Assembly (NCBI GenBank): GCA_023410675.1
Contig: JAEYPM010000077.1
Coordinates: 1-64,000, forward strand
Reading direction: 5' to 3'
Source of the DNA: Bacillota bacterium
GTDB taxonomy: Bacteria > Bacillota > Clostridia > Lachnospirales > Cellulosilyticaceae
DNA: 64,000 nt
The first letter of the stretch is position 1. The number at the start of each line of letters is the position of its first letter. Position numbers and translations under genes: made by a program. The notes beneath the pieces are model-generated. The model was given only the letters and a program-made list of their open reading frames with translations. It ran no database searches and was not told the DNA's origin. Positions 7,776-16,953 of this stretch are shown in pieces.

Positions 7776-8861
7776 ATGAACGATAAATTAAAAGTTGGTG
7801 TTGTTGGTGGTACTGGAATGGTTGGGCAGCGTTTTGTAAAGCTTCTTGATAACCATCCTTATTTTGAAGTAACTTGTATTGCTGCCAGTAAAAATTCTGC
7901 TGGAAAAACTTATGCTGAAGCTGTAGGAAATCGTTGGAAAATGGATACTCCTATTCCTGAAGCAGTAAAAAACATGGTTGTAAAAAATGCTGCTGAAGTT
8001 GAAGCAGTAGCAAAAGAAGTAGACTTTGTTTTCTGTGCGGTAGATATGAAAAAGGAAGAAATCAAAGCACTTGAAGAGGCTTATGCAAAAGCTGAAACTC
8101 CTGTTGTATCTAACAACTCAGCCCATAGATGGACACCTGATGTACCTATGGTTATTCCTGAAATAAATGATGAGCATCTTGACATTATCGCTACTCAAAG
8201 AAAAAGATTAGGTACTCAAAGAGGCTTTATTGCAGTAAAACCAAATTGTTCTATTCAAAGTTATGTGCCTATGCTTTCTGCATTACTTCAGTTTAAGCCA
8301 AAAGAAGTTGTTGCATGTACTTATCAAGCAATTTCAGGTGCTGGGAAAAACTTTAATGATTGGCCAGAAATGATCGACAATGTCATTCCTTTTATTGGCG
8401 GAGAAGAAGAAAAGAGTGAACAAGAACCTCTTAGAATTTGGGGTGAAATAAAGGATGGTGCTATTGTTAAAGCTGCCTCTCCTGTTATTACAACACAATG
8501 TATTAGAGTACCTGTAACTGATGGACACTTAGCAACTGTATTTGTCACTTTTGAAAATAAACCATCTAAGGAACAAATCCTTGAAGCATGGAAAAACTAT
8601 AGTGGTAAACCTCAAGCATTAAACTTACCTAGTGCTCCAAAACAATTTATTACCTATTTTGAAGAAGATAATAGACCACAAACAAAACTTGATCGTGACA
8701 TTGAAAATGGTATGGGAATTACTGTTGGTAGACTTAGAGAAGATTCCCTTTATGACTACAAGTTTGTTGGCTTATCTCATAACACTGTAAGGGGAGCTGC
8801 TGGTGGAGCTGTTCTTATTGCTGAGCTTCTAAAAGCAGAAGGCTATCTTACAAAAAAATAA
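7776..8861 (+). CDS. asd: Aspartate-semialdehyde dehydrogenase
   Basis: It reduces aspartyl phosphate to aspartate semialdehyde with NADPH, the branch point to lysine/DAP, threonine and methionine. The 361-residue protein has the NADP loop GGTGMVG (11-17), the catalytic Cys158 in KPNCSIQ, and HNTVRGAAGG near the C-terminus. Length and the internal stretch GAGKNFNDWPEMIDN match the fungal/archaeal-type (type 2) enzyme found in many clostridia. ATG 7776 follows GAGGTGAG; the in-frame start at 7749 lacks a ribosome site. It is monocistronic, with its own promoter and a strong terminator. Confidence 0.96.
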   Translation: MNDKLKVGVVGGTGMVGQRFVKLLDNHPYFEVTCIAASKNSAGKTYAEAVGNRWKMDTPIPEAVKNMVVKNAAEVEAVAKEVDFVFCAVDMKKEEIKALEEAYAKAETPVVSNNSAHRWTPDVPMVIPEINDEHLDIIATQRKRLGTQRGFIAVKPNCSIQSYVPMLSALLQFKPKEVVACTYQAISGAGKNFNDWPEMIDNVIPFIGGEEEKSEQEPLRIWGEIKDGAIVKAASPVITTQCIRVPVTDGHLATVFVTFENKPSKEQILEAWKNYSGKPQALNLPSAPKQFITYFEEDNRPQTKLDRDIENGMGITVGRLREDSLYDYKFVGLSHNTVRGAAGGAVLIAELLKAEGYLTKK

Positions 8862-8903
8862 ATAGTGAGCAACAAGTTATAAATTAAAAGATACTATAAA
8901 TAA

Positions 8904-8945
8904 AAAGATGTTATAAAAACTCTATACTGTTTTTATAACATCTTT
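8904..8945. terminator. Bidirectional terminator between asd and the TM2 gene
   Basis: A perfect 17-bp stem (8904-8920 with 8929-8945) and an 8-base loop have T runs on either strand. It serves the convergent pair. Confidence 0.93.
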
Positions 8946-8953
8946 TTTATTTT

Positions 8954-9298
8954 TTAGTCTTTAAGTGGAATGCCCCTAGCATCACTTGTGATACTTCCTG
9001 TTAATATTAAAATGCCATCAATAAATGGCCATATAGCACCTATTCCACATGTAAATAGGCTAACAAGAAGCTGTGCTATAGCTATTTCTGTATAGCCCAA
9101 ATAAAATCTTCCTACAGCAAATTCACACAAAAATATTTGTAATAAACCTGCAACTAATCTTGATTTCTGCTCATAAAGATATGATCCTCCATATGGTGAA
9201 TACTTGCTTTCTATCATTCCTAATTCAATCTTGTGACCACAAGCCTTACATATATTTGTGCCTTCTTCAAGTTTATTACCACATTGGGTACAAAACAT
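8954..9298 (-). CDS. Zinc-ribbon TM2-domain membrane protein
   Basis: This 114-residue protein starts with a zinc ribbon (C3-x2-C6 and C18-x2-C21: FCTQCG, CKACG). A TM2 domain follows from about 45 to 105, with two membrane helices around the charged signature GRFYLGY and the motif FIDGILIL. TM2 proteins are small inner-membrane proteins of unknown role in bacteria. The start has AGGAGGTC. It is monocistronic and convergent with asd. Confidence 0.85.
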   Translation of the reverse strand: MFCTQCGNKLEEGTNICKACGHKIELGMIESKYSPYGGSYLYEQKSRLVAGLLQIFLCEFAVGRFYLGYTEIAIAQLLVSLFTCGIGAIWPFIDGILILTGSITSDARGIPLKD

Positions 9299-9467
9299 TT
9301 GATGACCTCCTAGTATATAGAATTCATGTTATAAGTATTGACTTATATTAAAGATTGCACATTTTAAGTACTCAGTTATACTCTATGCTTTTGAATCCTA
9401 TATATTTTTATTAACTAGGATATGTCATTTAAATGTTTTAATATGCATGTTTCTAGGTAATTTACAT

Positions 9468-10751
9468 TTATTTATTTGGTTTTTCGATCTTTTCTATATT
9501 GCCCATATAAGGACGAAGAGCTTTTGGTATGATTACTGACCCATCTTCTTGCTGATAGTTTTCTAAAATAGCCGCTGTTGTTCGGCCAAGAGCTACCCCA
9601 CTACCATTTAACGTATGCACTAACTGAGCTTTATCTTGCATAGAATCTTTAAATTTAATGTTTGCTCTTCTAGCTTGAAAATCTTCAAAATTTGAACAAC
9701 TTGATATCTCTACATATCTTCCATAACTAGGCATCCAAACTTCAAGGTCATAAGTCATAGCTGAACTAAAACCTAAATCTCCTGTGCATAGCTGAACAGT
9801 TCTAAATGGAAGTTCTAATGCTCTTAATACATCCTCTGCATCATTTGTAAGTTTTTCTAATTCTTCATAGGAATTATTAGGTCTTGCAAATTTAACAAGT
9901 TCTACTTTATTAAACTGATGTTGGCGGATGATTCCTCTTGTATCTCTACCTGCTGAACCTGCTTCTGCTCTAAAACATGCCGTATAAGCACAATGTTTAA
10001 TAGTAAGCTCAGTTCCATTTAAAATTTGATCTCTATACATATTCGTAACAGGTACCTCTGCTGTTGGTACTAAAAAGTAATCTGTATCTTGCACTTTAAA
10101 AGCATCTTCTTCAAATTTTGGAAGTTGACCTGTGCCTGTCATACTTTTTCTATTAACCATAAAAGGAGGAAATACTTCTGTGTATCCATGTTTTTCTACA
10201 TGCATATCCAGCATAAAGTTCATAAGTGCTCTTTCTAGTCTTGCACCTAGTCCTTTATAAAATACGAACCTTGATCCTGTCACCTTAGCAGCCTTCTCAA
10301 AATCTAAGATATCTAAATCTTCTCCAATATCCCAATGAGCTTTTACCTCAAAATTAAAAGATGCTGGCTCTCCCCATCTACGTACTTCTTTATTGTCTGT
10401 ATCACTTGTTCCTATAGGGACACTCTTATTTGGAAGATTAGGCAACGTAAATAAAATCAAATCCAATTTCTCATCTATTTCTTTTATCTTAGCATCAAGT
10501 TCTTTAGCTTGATCAGATAACTTCTTCATTTCTGCAAATACAGCTGTTACATCTTTTCCTTCTTTTTTCATAGCTGGGATTTGTTTTGAAACTACATTTT
10601 GTTTGTTTTTTAATGCTTCTACTTTTTGAAGTAGCTCCCTTCTTTCTATATCTAGAGCAGTAAATTCATCTAGATTGTATGTTCCACTTCTTGTTGATAA
10701 TGCCTTTTTTACCCCTTCAAAATCTGATCTTAATAGTTTTACATCTAACAT
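9468..10751 (-). CDS. serS: Seryl-tRNA synthetase
   Basis: It charges tRNA-Ser with serine. The 427-residue class II enzyme has the long N-terminal coiled-coil arm (about 28-105), motif 2 (FRAEAGSAGRDTRG) and motif 3 (GSGVALGRTTAAILENYQ). I set the start at ATG 10751, six bases after GAGGTG; the in-frame GTG three codons upstream overlaps that site. A T-box leader precedes it, so expression should rise when uncharged tRNA-Ser accumulates. Confidence 0.97.
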   Translation of the reverse strand: MLDVKLLRSDFEGVKKALSTRSGTYNLDEFTALDIERRELLQKVEALKNKQNVVSKQIPAMKKEGKDVTAVFAEMKKLSDQAKELDAKIKEIDEKLDLILFTLPNLPNKSVPIGTSDTDNKEVRRWGEPASFNFEVKAHWDIGEDLDILDFEKAAKVTGSRFVFYKGLGARLERALMNFMLDMHVEKHGYTEVFPPFMVNRKSMTGTGQLPKFEEDAFKVQDTDYFLVPTAEVPVTNMYRDQILNGTELTIKHCAYTACFRAEAGSAGRDTRGIIRQHQFNKVELVKFARPNNSYEELEKLTNDAEDVLRALELPFRTVQLCTGDLGFSSAMTYDLEVWMPSYGRYVEISSCSNFEDFQARRANIKFKDSMQDKAQLVHTLNGSGVALGRTTAAILENYQQEDGSVIIPKALRPYMGNIEKIEKPNK

Positions 10752-10885
10752 GCTCTTCACCTCTTGTTTTAATAATTATCTTTGCTTACTTAAATGCTCC
10801 TTATACTATGTGCATTCTATATTTATTTGTGAAAAACAACTTTGAAATTTTGAGTAAGTTTTATTAATTTGTTGTCCTTACAAAT

Positions 10886-11133
10886 AAAAAACGTCCCTTT
10901 ATAATATAATATAAAAGGACGAATGAAATCGTGGTGCCACCTTTGTTCACTAACATAACTTCTATGCTAGTCTCAGCAACCTGCTATATAGGGCAGAACC
11001 CTCCTGATTCATCACCAGAAACTCCGAAAGCGGAACATATCAATCAATTTACTAGTTTACACCATCCACTAGCTCTCTGAAAAATTGAACTCATACTTTT
11101 CTTTCATCATCATTTATTTTGCTTATTTAATTT
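10886..11133 (-). promoter_or_regulatory. T-box riboswitch leader of serS
   Basis: The minus strand has the conserved T-box sequence AGGTGGCACCACG (10942-10930), followed at once by an intrinsic terminator (10922-10892: arms around GTCCTTTTATA and TATAAAGGGAC, then TTTTTT). Upstream lie stem-loops typical of stem I, with AGAGAGC and GGTGTAA near the 5' end. Binding of uncharged tRNA to the T-box favours the antiterminator. I could not fix the specifier codon with confidence; UCU or UCC is expected for Ser. Confidence 0.93.
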
Positions 11134-11139
11134 TGTTTT

Positions 11140-11168
11140 ATTATAGTCGATAATTTTACAAAAATCAA
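11140..11168 (-). promoter_or_regulatory. Promoter of the serS T-box transcript
   Basis: On the minus strand TTGATT (11168-11163), a 17-base spacer and a perfect TATAAT (11145-11140) stand just upstream of the T-box leader. Confidence 0.75.
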
Positions 11169-11222
11169 GGAGAATAAAATTTTTAAAATAACATGTATAT
11201 AACTTAGATATCCCGTTCATAC

Positions 11223-11305
11223 TATAATCGTACCAAGTGTAAGGTACATCGCTAAATCCCCCCCTCAGCCTAGGTTTCTCCCCCTGAAGCCTAGGTCCTT
11301 TTTTT
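11223..11305 (+). ncRNA. Candidate short RNA with its own promoter and terminator
   Basis: TATAAT at 11223-11228 is followed by a small hairpin (GTACC/GGTAC, 11230-11245), a C-rich stretch, and a 10-bp stem (11269-11278 with 11286-11295, loop TCCCCCT) ending in a T7 run at 11299-11305. No ORF with a ribosome site lies between them. The transcript would be about 70 nt. A good -35 box is not obvious. I do not recognise the RNA family. A terminator for antisense reads from serS is the plain alternative. Confidence 0.45.
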
Positions 11306-11612
11306 ATTTGTTATATCACGAGTTTTATATTCTAATACTATAAGCCTGTGCTCTCCACTGTCTCTTCTTTAATAACCCTTATTTCGTTTAATCTCATTCT
11401 CTTCAATCGCTCCGCCTAGTTCACAGACAAAAGAAACTGACAATTACAGATCAGGAAAGCTTTGAAACAATGCTACTAATCCCCACATTTATAAAACCTT
11501 AAATATTGAAGATTTTATGTCTAAAGACTTGTCCTTATGGGGAAAATATAATATGGTATATAATGTTACTTTAGATGCAATCATTGAGTCTAAATTTGTG
11601 GAAGTGAAAATT
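11306..11612. other. Intergenic stretch, no gene recognised
   Basis: I see no RNA motif or credible ORF with a ribosome site here. From 11517 an open frame runs into the next gene (starting MSKDLSLWG) but lacks a ribosome site, so it may be a degraded or extended N-terminus. Confidence 0.5.
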
Positions 11613-11861
11613 ATGAACAACAAAAGCAACAAGAAAAAAGAAGCATGGAGAATTATTATGGGTATTATCTCTATAGCATATATTGTATTCTTGTGGGTAA
11701 AAAATGATATAGTTAACCTGTATATTACAATGTCAAAAGAAGCAATCATTCCACTTGTTGCAACAACAATTTCGGTTTCGTTGTTAAAAGTTTTTGCTAT
11801 CATAGGGACAGTTTTGTTCATCAAATGGATTATTAAAAAAATCAGCAACAAGACCAAATAA
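11613..11861 (+). CDS. Small two-helix membrane protein of unknown function
   Basis: This 82-residue protein has a basic N-terminus (NNKSNKKKEAW), a membrane helix at about 14-32 (IIMGIISIAYIVFLWV) and a second at about 52-73 (ending FIKWIIKKISNKTK). ATG 11613 is preceded by GGAAGTG. An in-frame start at 11517 would add 32 residues but has a poor ribosome site. Similar lysine-rich two-helix proteins are seen in Lachnospirales, as far as I recall; no function is known to me. Confidence 0.55.
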   Translation: MNNKSNKKKEAWRIIMGIISIAYIVFLWVKNDIVNLYITMSKEAIIPLVATTISVSLLKVFAIIGTVLFIKWIIKKISNKTK

Positions 11862-12081
11862 TCAAAATTATTTGTTTATATCATTCACATGATAGAAATT
11901 ACTTATACCTTGCTCCTTCATCCTAAGAAGCAACATGAAATAGCTGAATAAGTAAAGTACTTGTGTTATTTATCTCTATCACAAGAATTAGTTTAATAAT
12001 TAGTATTATTTATATTTTCTATATAGCTTTATAGTACAAGGATATATACAATACTAATCATCAATTAAAGGAGAGAGATTC

Positions 12082-12776
12082 ATGAAAAAAACATACTTTT
12101 CATGTGTACACTAATTTTATCATGTAGTTTCATAGGATGTGCTAATAGAAAGTCAACTCAAACTACTAAGCAAACTGAAAGTGTAGTTACCGAAGCACAT
12201 GCGACTTCAAAGAAAGATAAGACTGAGCAAACTATAAAACGTATAATCACAAACAATACGGTAACTAAAATTAAAAATTATGAAATACCGCCTTATCTAA
12301 AAGATGCATCTTTAAAAGAAGTCATTGATTCTAAAAATAATTCTAACTATCAGAGAGATGAAGAAGGAGAAATCCTTGTTTATGAAGATGTAAATTTTTT
12401 AGGAATAGAAGAGATTAATTTATCATCTTACAACACTATGCTTTGCTACCTTTTCAAAGATGATAAATTATTTGTAGAACGATATATAATGGATACTACC
12501 GATGATAGTATAGATGCTATAAAAGACTATCATTTAATACTACAAGCTCTTTCAAACCTTTATGGTGCCCCATCTATTAATGAAAAAATTCCTCTTGATG
12601 AAACAACTAAAACAGGAGACTTAAAAGCTCTCAATGGAGATGCTGCTTATGTAAGCCAATGGCAGTCTAATGATACTTATATAGGCATTACTTTATACAA
12701 TAAAGAAGATACATATATTATTGATTTTCTTCGTTCAAACCATCCCCTTAATCACCTTGAAGACTTTTATAAATAA
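12082..12776 (+). pseudogene. Lipoprotein gene with a one-base frame break in its A7 start tract
   Basis: A good site (AAAGGAGAGAG) precedes ATG 12082, but that frame stops after ten codons. The 224-residue open frame begins at 12102 without a ribosome site. Adding one A to the A7 run (12085-12091) joins them and gives MKKNILFMCTLILS followed by CSFIGCANRK, a textbook lipoprotein signal peptide with its lipid-accepting Cys. The mature part is hydrophilic: a Thr/Lys-rich linker to about residue 70, then a globular domain that I do not recognise. The gene may be phase variable, rescued by slippage, or carry a sequencing error. It is otherwise intact to its stop. Confidence 0.7.
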
Positions 12777-13265
12777 TTCCTATCTATTAAATGACCTCAG
12801 AGAAACAACGCCAATACTACACTTGCTTAATAACTATATGTTGTTTCTCCTAAATGAATTCACTTACTATAGGTCAATATTTATAATGTAAGTTTCTCAG
12901 CTACAAGTTAACTTTAATAATCTTTGACATCTTTAATAAATATATAAATTCATCACGTTCTATCTTAGTGAATAATGTATAAGTTGAATCTTGATTGTTT
13001 AATATTTAACATACTTTTTTTATAATAAATCAATCTGAGCTTAATTTTTTTAGCCTATATTTGCTATCCATAACACTAACCAAGCTATCTTTTTACATAA
13101 TTCCCCATATATACAACATTGACATCCCATTTTTCTTATGATACGATTGAAGCATAAATACACATAGAGGTATTTTAACTTGTTAAATGCATATTTTTTT
13201 AGATTATATTGTTAAATAAATAACATACTTTTTATCTTATTCATAATCATAAAGGAGGTTATCAC
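12777..13265 (+). promoter_or_regulatory. adhE promoter region with two Rex-like operators
   Basis: This 489-base spacer has two near matches to the Rex consensus TTGTTAA-N4-TTAACAA: 12995-13012 (TTGTTTAATATTTAACAT) and 13209-13226 (TTGTTAAATAAATAACAT), each 12 of 14 fixed bases. A further palindrome TTTAACTTGTTAAA is at 13174-13187. A promoter TTGACA (13119-13124), 17 bases, TACGAT (13142-13147) lies between them. Rex is the NADH/NAD+ sensor that classically represses adhE, so redox control is a safe inference. The long AT-rich remainder has no ORF that I trust. Confidence 0.75.
12800..12849 (+). repeat. Dispersed ~50-bp dyad repeat, copy 2
   Basis: Perfect 10-bp arms GAGAAACAAC (12800-12809) and GTTGTTTCTC (12840-12849) enclose 30 AT-rich bases that include CCAATACTA; CTAAATGAATTCAC follows. 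The copy lies in the long spacer before adhE and has no T tract. Confidence 0.7.
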
Positions 13266-15878
13266 ATGGCTGATAATAAAAAAGCAAAGCAAGAACCTGT
13301 GGTTGATGCAGTTACTATGGTAAATAATTTAGTAAAAAATGCTGAACAAGCATTAGAAGAATTCATGAATTATTCTCAAGAGCAAATAGACGAAATTACT
13401 AAAGCAATGGCACTTGCTGGTTTATCTAATCAAATGTATTTAGCTAAGCTTGCTGTAGAAGAAACAGGCAGAGGTATTTTTGAAGATAAAGTAACAAAAA
13501 ATATTTTTTCTACAGAATACATTTATCACAGTATTAAATATGATAAAACTGTAGGTGTAATTGATGAAAATGAAGATGAAGGTTATATGGAAATAGCTGA
13601 ACCTGTTGGTATCATAGCAGGGGTTACACCAGTAACTAATCCTACTTCAACGACTTTATTTAAATCAATCATCAGCATCAAAACACGTAATCCTATCATT
13701 TTTGGTTTTCACCCTTCAGCACAGAACTGTTCTGCTGAGGCAGCACGTATTGTAAGAGATGCAGCAATAGCTGCTGGAGCTCCAAAAAACTGTATCCAAT
13801 GGATTGAAACACCATCTATTGATGCAACAAATGCTCTTATGAATCATTCACATGTATCTATGATTCTTGCAACTGGTGGTTCAGGCATGGTTAAAGCAGC
13901 TTACTCTTCTGGAAAACCAGCACTTGGTGTAGGCCCTGGTAATGTTCCATGCTTTATTGAAAAAACTGCTGTTTTAGAAAGATCTCTTACAGACCTTATC
14001 TTAAGTAAATCTTTTGATAATGGTATGATTTGTGCTTCTGAACAAGCAGCAATCATTGAAGCACCTATTTATGACAAGGCAGTTGAGTTTATGAAAAAAC
14101 ATGGTTGCTACTTTGCAACTAAGGCAGAAGTTAAAAAACTTGAGGGCGTTGTCATCAACCTTGAAAAACAAATGGTTAATCCAGCTATTGTTGGAAAATA
14201 TCCATATGAAATTGCAGCACTTGCTGGCATTACTATTCCAAAAGAAACAAAGGTTCTCTGCTGTGAAATTGATGGAGTTGGTGAAAATTATCCTCTTTCA
14301 AGAGAAAAATTATCTCCAGTCCTTGCTATCGTTAAGGCAAAAGATGCTGAGGATGGTATTAATAAAGCTGACATTATGGTAGAACTTGGTGGTCTTGGGC
14401 ACTCTTCTGTTATCCATTCTACTGATGATGCTATTATCGATAAATTTGCAAAGAGAATGAAAACTGGACGTATTATTATCAATTCTCCTTCTACTCATGG
14501 AGCTATTGGTGATATTTATAATACAAATATGCCATCATTAACACTTGGATGTGGTTCTTATGGACATAACTCTACAACATCTAATGTCACAGCAGTTAAC
14601 TTAATTAATAAGAAAAGGGTGGCGAAAAGACGCGTGAATATGCAATGGTTTAAAATTCCAGAAAAAATTTACTTTGAACAAGGTTCTGTGCAATATTTAG
14701 CTAAGATGCGTGATATTTCTCGTGTTCTTATTGTAACAGATCCTATGATGGTTAACTTAGGTTATGTAGATAAACTCACTTACCAGTTAAATAAAAATCC
14801 AAATAAAGTAGCTATAGAAGTATTTAGTGATGTTGAGCCTGATCCAGATCTTGAAACTGTACGTAAAGGTTGTGACATGATGCGTTCATTCAAACCTGAT
14901 GCGATCATTGCTCTCGGAGGCGGTTCTCCTATTGATGCTGCTAAGGCTATGTGGTTATTCTATGAGAATCCAGAAGCAGACTTCGTAGGTATGGCTCAAA
15001 AGTTCTTAGATATCAGAAAACGTGTTTATAAGTTCCCTAAAATGGGACATAAAGCTAAATTTGTAGCGATTCCTACAACATCTGGAACAGGCTCTGAGGT
15101 AACATCATTCGCTGTTATTTCTGACCGTAGCAAAAATATGAAATATCCTCTTGCAGACTATGAACTAACTCCTGATGTGGCGATTATAGATCCTGAATTT
15201 GTTATGACTGTACCAGCTTCAGTTACTGCTGATACTGGACTTGATGTATTAACCCATGCTATTGAAGCTTATGTATCTATTTTAGCTTCTGACTATACAG
15301 ATGCACTTGCTATGAAAGCTATTCAGTTAGTATTTGAATACTTACCACGCTCTTACAAAAACGGTGCTTCTGACCCTGTTGCTAGAGAAAAAATGCATAA
15401 TGCTTCTTGTATAGCTGGTATGGCATTTACCAATGCATTTTTAGGTATCAATCACTCTCTTGCTCATAAGCTTGGAGCAGAGTTCCATATCGCACATGGC
15501 CGTGCAAATGCTATCTTATTACCACATGTTATTGCTTACAATGGGGAAATTACACCAACTAAACTACAAAGCTTCCCTAAATATGAAAAATATATTGCAC
15601 CAAATAAATATGCTGAGATTGCACGTGCCCTTGGACTTAAAACTTCTACCCCAGAAGAAGGTGTTCAATCATTAATCAAAGCTGTTCAAAATCTTATGAA
15701 AGAAATTAATATGCCTATGTCTATTAAAGAAATGGGTATCGATGAAAAAACTTATATGGATGCAACTTATGATCTTTCATTCAAAGCTTTTGAAGATCAA
15801 TGTACAACTGCAAATCCAAGACTTCCAAAAGTAACAGAACTACAAGAGCTTTACAAAAAAGCTTATTACAATAAATAA
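13266..15878 (+). CDS. adhE: Bifunctional acetaldehyde-CoA/alcohol dehydrogenase AdhE
   Basis: It converts acetyl-CoA to acetaldehyde and then ethanol, regenerating two NAD+. The 870-residue protein is the normal fusion. The N-terminal CoA-acylating aldehyde dehydrogenase has catalytic C256 in GMICASEQ. The linker is near 440-455, and the C-terminal iron alcohol dehydrogenase has GGGSPIDAAK, DVLTHAIEAY and the iron-binding His run GINHSLAHKLG and FHIAHGRANA. AdhE forms spirosome filaments in other bacteria. ATG 13266 follows AAAGGAGG. It is monocistronic with a strong terminator and Rex-like operators upstream. Confidence 0.98.
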   Translation: MADNKKAKQEPVVDAVTMVNNLVKNAEQALEEFMNYSQEQIDEITKAMALAGLSNQMYLAKLAVEETGRGIFEDKVTKNIFSTEYIYHSIKYDKTVGVIDENEDEGYMEIAEPVGIIAGVTPVTNPTSTTLFKSIISIKTRNPIIFGFHPSAQNCSAEAARIVRDAAIAAGAPKNCIQWIETPSIDATNALMNHSHVSMILATGGSGMVKAAYSSGKPALGVGPGNVPCFIEKTAVLERSLTDLILSKSFDNGMICASEQAAIIEAPIYDKAVEFMKKHGCYFATKAEVKKLEGVVINLEKQMVNPAIVGKYPYEIAALAGITIPKETKVLCCEIDGVGENYPLSREKLSPVLAIVKAKDAEDGINKADIMVELGGLGHSSVIHSTDDAIIDKFAKRMKTGRIIINSPSTHGAIGDIYNTNMPSLTLGCGSYGHNSTTSNVTAVNLINKKRVAKRRVNMQWFKIPEKIYFEQGSVQYLAKMRDISRVLIVTDPMMVNLGYVDKLTYQLNKNPNKVAIEVFSDVEPDPDLETVRKGCDMMRSFKPDAIIALGGGSPIDAAKAMWLFYENPEADFVGMAQKFLDIRKRVYKFPKMGHKAKFVAIPTTSGTGSEVTSFAVISDRSKNMKYPLADYELTPDVAIIDPEFVMTVPASVTADTGLDVLTHAIEAYVSILASDYTDALAMKAIQLVFEYLPRSYKNGASDPVAREKMHNASCIAGMAFTNAFLGINHSLAHKLGAEFHIAHGRANAILLPHVIAYNGEITPTKLQSFPKYEKYIAPNKYAEIARALGLKTSTPEEGVQSLIKAVQNLMKEINMPMSIKEMGIDEKTYMDATYDLSFKAFEDQCTTANPRLPKVTELQELYKKAYYNK

Positions 15879-15922
15879 TACTCTTAAATCGTAATAAAAC
15901 TCCCCCCCTATTTAATAATATA

Positions 15923-15955
15923 AAGCCCACCTCATATGGTTGATGAGGTGGGCTT
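15923..15955 (+). terminator. Terminator of adhE
   Basis: A 13-bp perfect GC-rich stem, AAGCCCACCTCAT with ATGAGGTGGGCTT and a 7-base loop, lies 45 bases after the adhE stop. The following TGTTATATTG is only moderately T-rich. Confidence 0.85.
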
Positions 15956-16068
15956 GTTATATTGTATCACTATTTATTAAAGGTACATTCTCCAAATCTT
16001 TCCTTTCTTCATAAAGTATTATTATATGGGTTTTTGGCTCAAAAACATTTAGAAAGGGAGTGTATTAC

Positions 16069-16782
16069 ATGAAAAAAGAATGGATCGTTATGAACCTCTC
16101 TCTAATCTTTTTAACGCTAGTGGTTATTATTTTATTCTTACCACTATGGATTCATCCTCTTTCACAACATCTAAGTCCTAGTTTTTTTATAGTAGAAATA
16201 TGCACTCTTAGTATCAGTTATATTTCCTATCGCATTCATCATAAAAATTATGTGGCTATAAAAGCTCTTATAAATAGAAAAAAAACAATTCTAGCCTATT
16301 GGACTTATGCCCCTAATACTTCAGATACAATTCAAGAAGCAATCTTAGCAGAAAAATTTTCCTCTTTTTATACGCTTATATTAGCATGTATTGTGGGTAT
16401 ATTACTAGGAGTTGGTTTTTCACTTGTTCATATGTCCGTATTTTATATTGTTTCAAAGATTATCTATGTGCTTTCATTCCTTAGCTTTATAGTTGGTTAT
16501 TTGACACTCATAAAATACTACTCTAAAAAACTAAGTACAACTTCTTTGGCTATTATAGGAGAGGATAGTTTTTACTTTTTAGATAGGCTTTATCCTATGC
16601 AAAAAAGTATGTATATACTAAGTGAAGTACGCTTAACACCAGGAAAAGAAGATTGCTTAAGCTTTATCTATGGCTTTTGTGGCAATACTATAAAATCATC
16701 TTATACTATTAATATTCCTATACCATCTGGTAATCTTGAAATAGCTGAATATATATGTAATCATTATGAAAATATTATCTAA
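16069..16782 (+). CDS. Multi-pass membrane protein of unknown function
   Basis: I do not recognise this 237-residue protein. It has two membrane helices at the N-terminus (about 6-28 and 35-52) and two more in the middle (about 100-125 and 130-155). A C-terminal soluble domain of about 80 residues contains LTPGKEDCLSFIYGFCGNTI. ATG 16069 follows AAAGGGAG; the in-frame GTG at 16060 overlaps that site. It stands alone between adhE and the aminopeptidase, with no cue to its role. Confidence 0.75.
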   Translation: MKKEWIVMNLSLIFLTLVVIILFLPLWIHPLSQHLSPSFFIVEICTLSISYISYRIHHKNYVAIKALINRKKTILAYWTYAPNTSDTIQEAILAEKFSSFYTLILACIVGILLGVGFSLVHMSVFYIVSKIIYVLSFLSFIVGYLTLIKYYSKKLSTTSLAIIGEDSFYFLDRLYPMQKSMYILSEVRLTPGKEDCLSFIYGFCGNTIKSSYTINIPIPSGNLEIAEYICNHYENII

Positions 16783-16953
16783 ACTCCATATTTAGTGTAT
16801 AATATAGAAAACAACTTAAATATTAAGCTGAAACTGTCCGTACCACACAAACAATAATAAACTATAAAATGTGAAGTCTCAAAATGAAGCATTAACATTT
16901 ATTATATAGATAATAATGTCCTTAAGAAAAACAAAAATGAATAGGAGATACTT

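Noticed and set aside
11489..11857. 122-residue frame antisense to the two-helix membrane protein
   Set aside because: Hydrophobic codons mirror well on the other strand; no ribosome site, and the plus-strand reading has a sensible topology.
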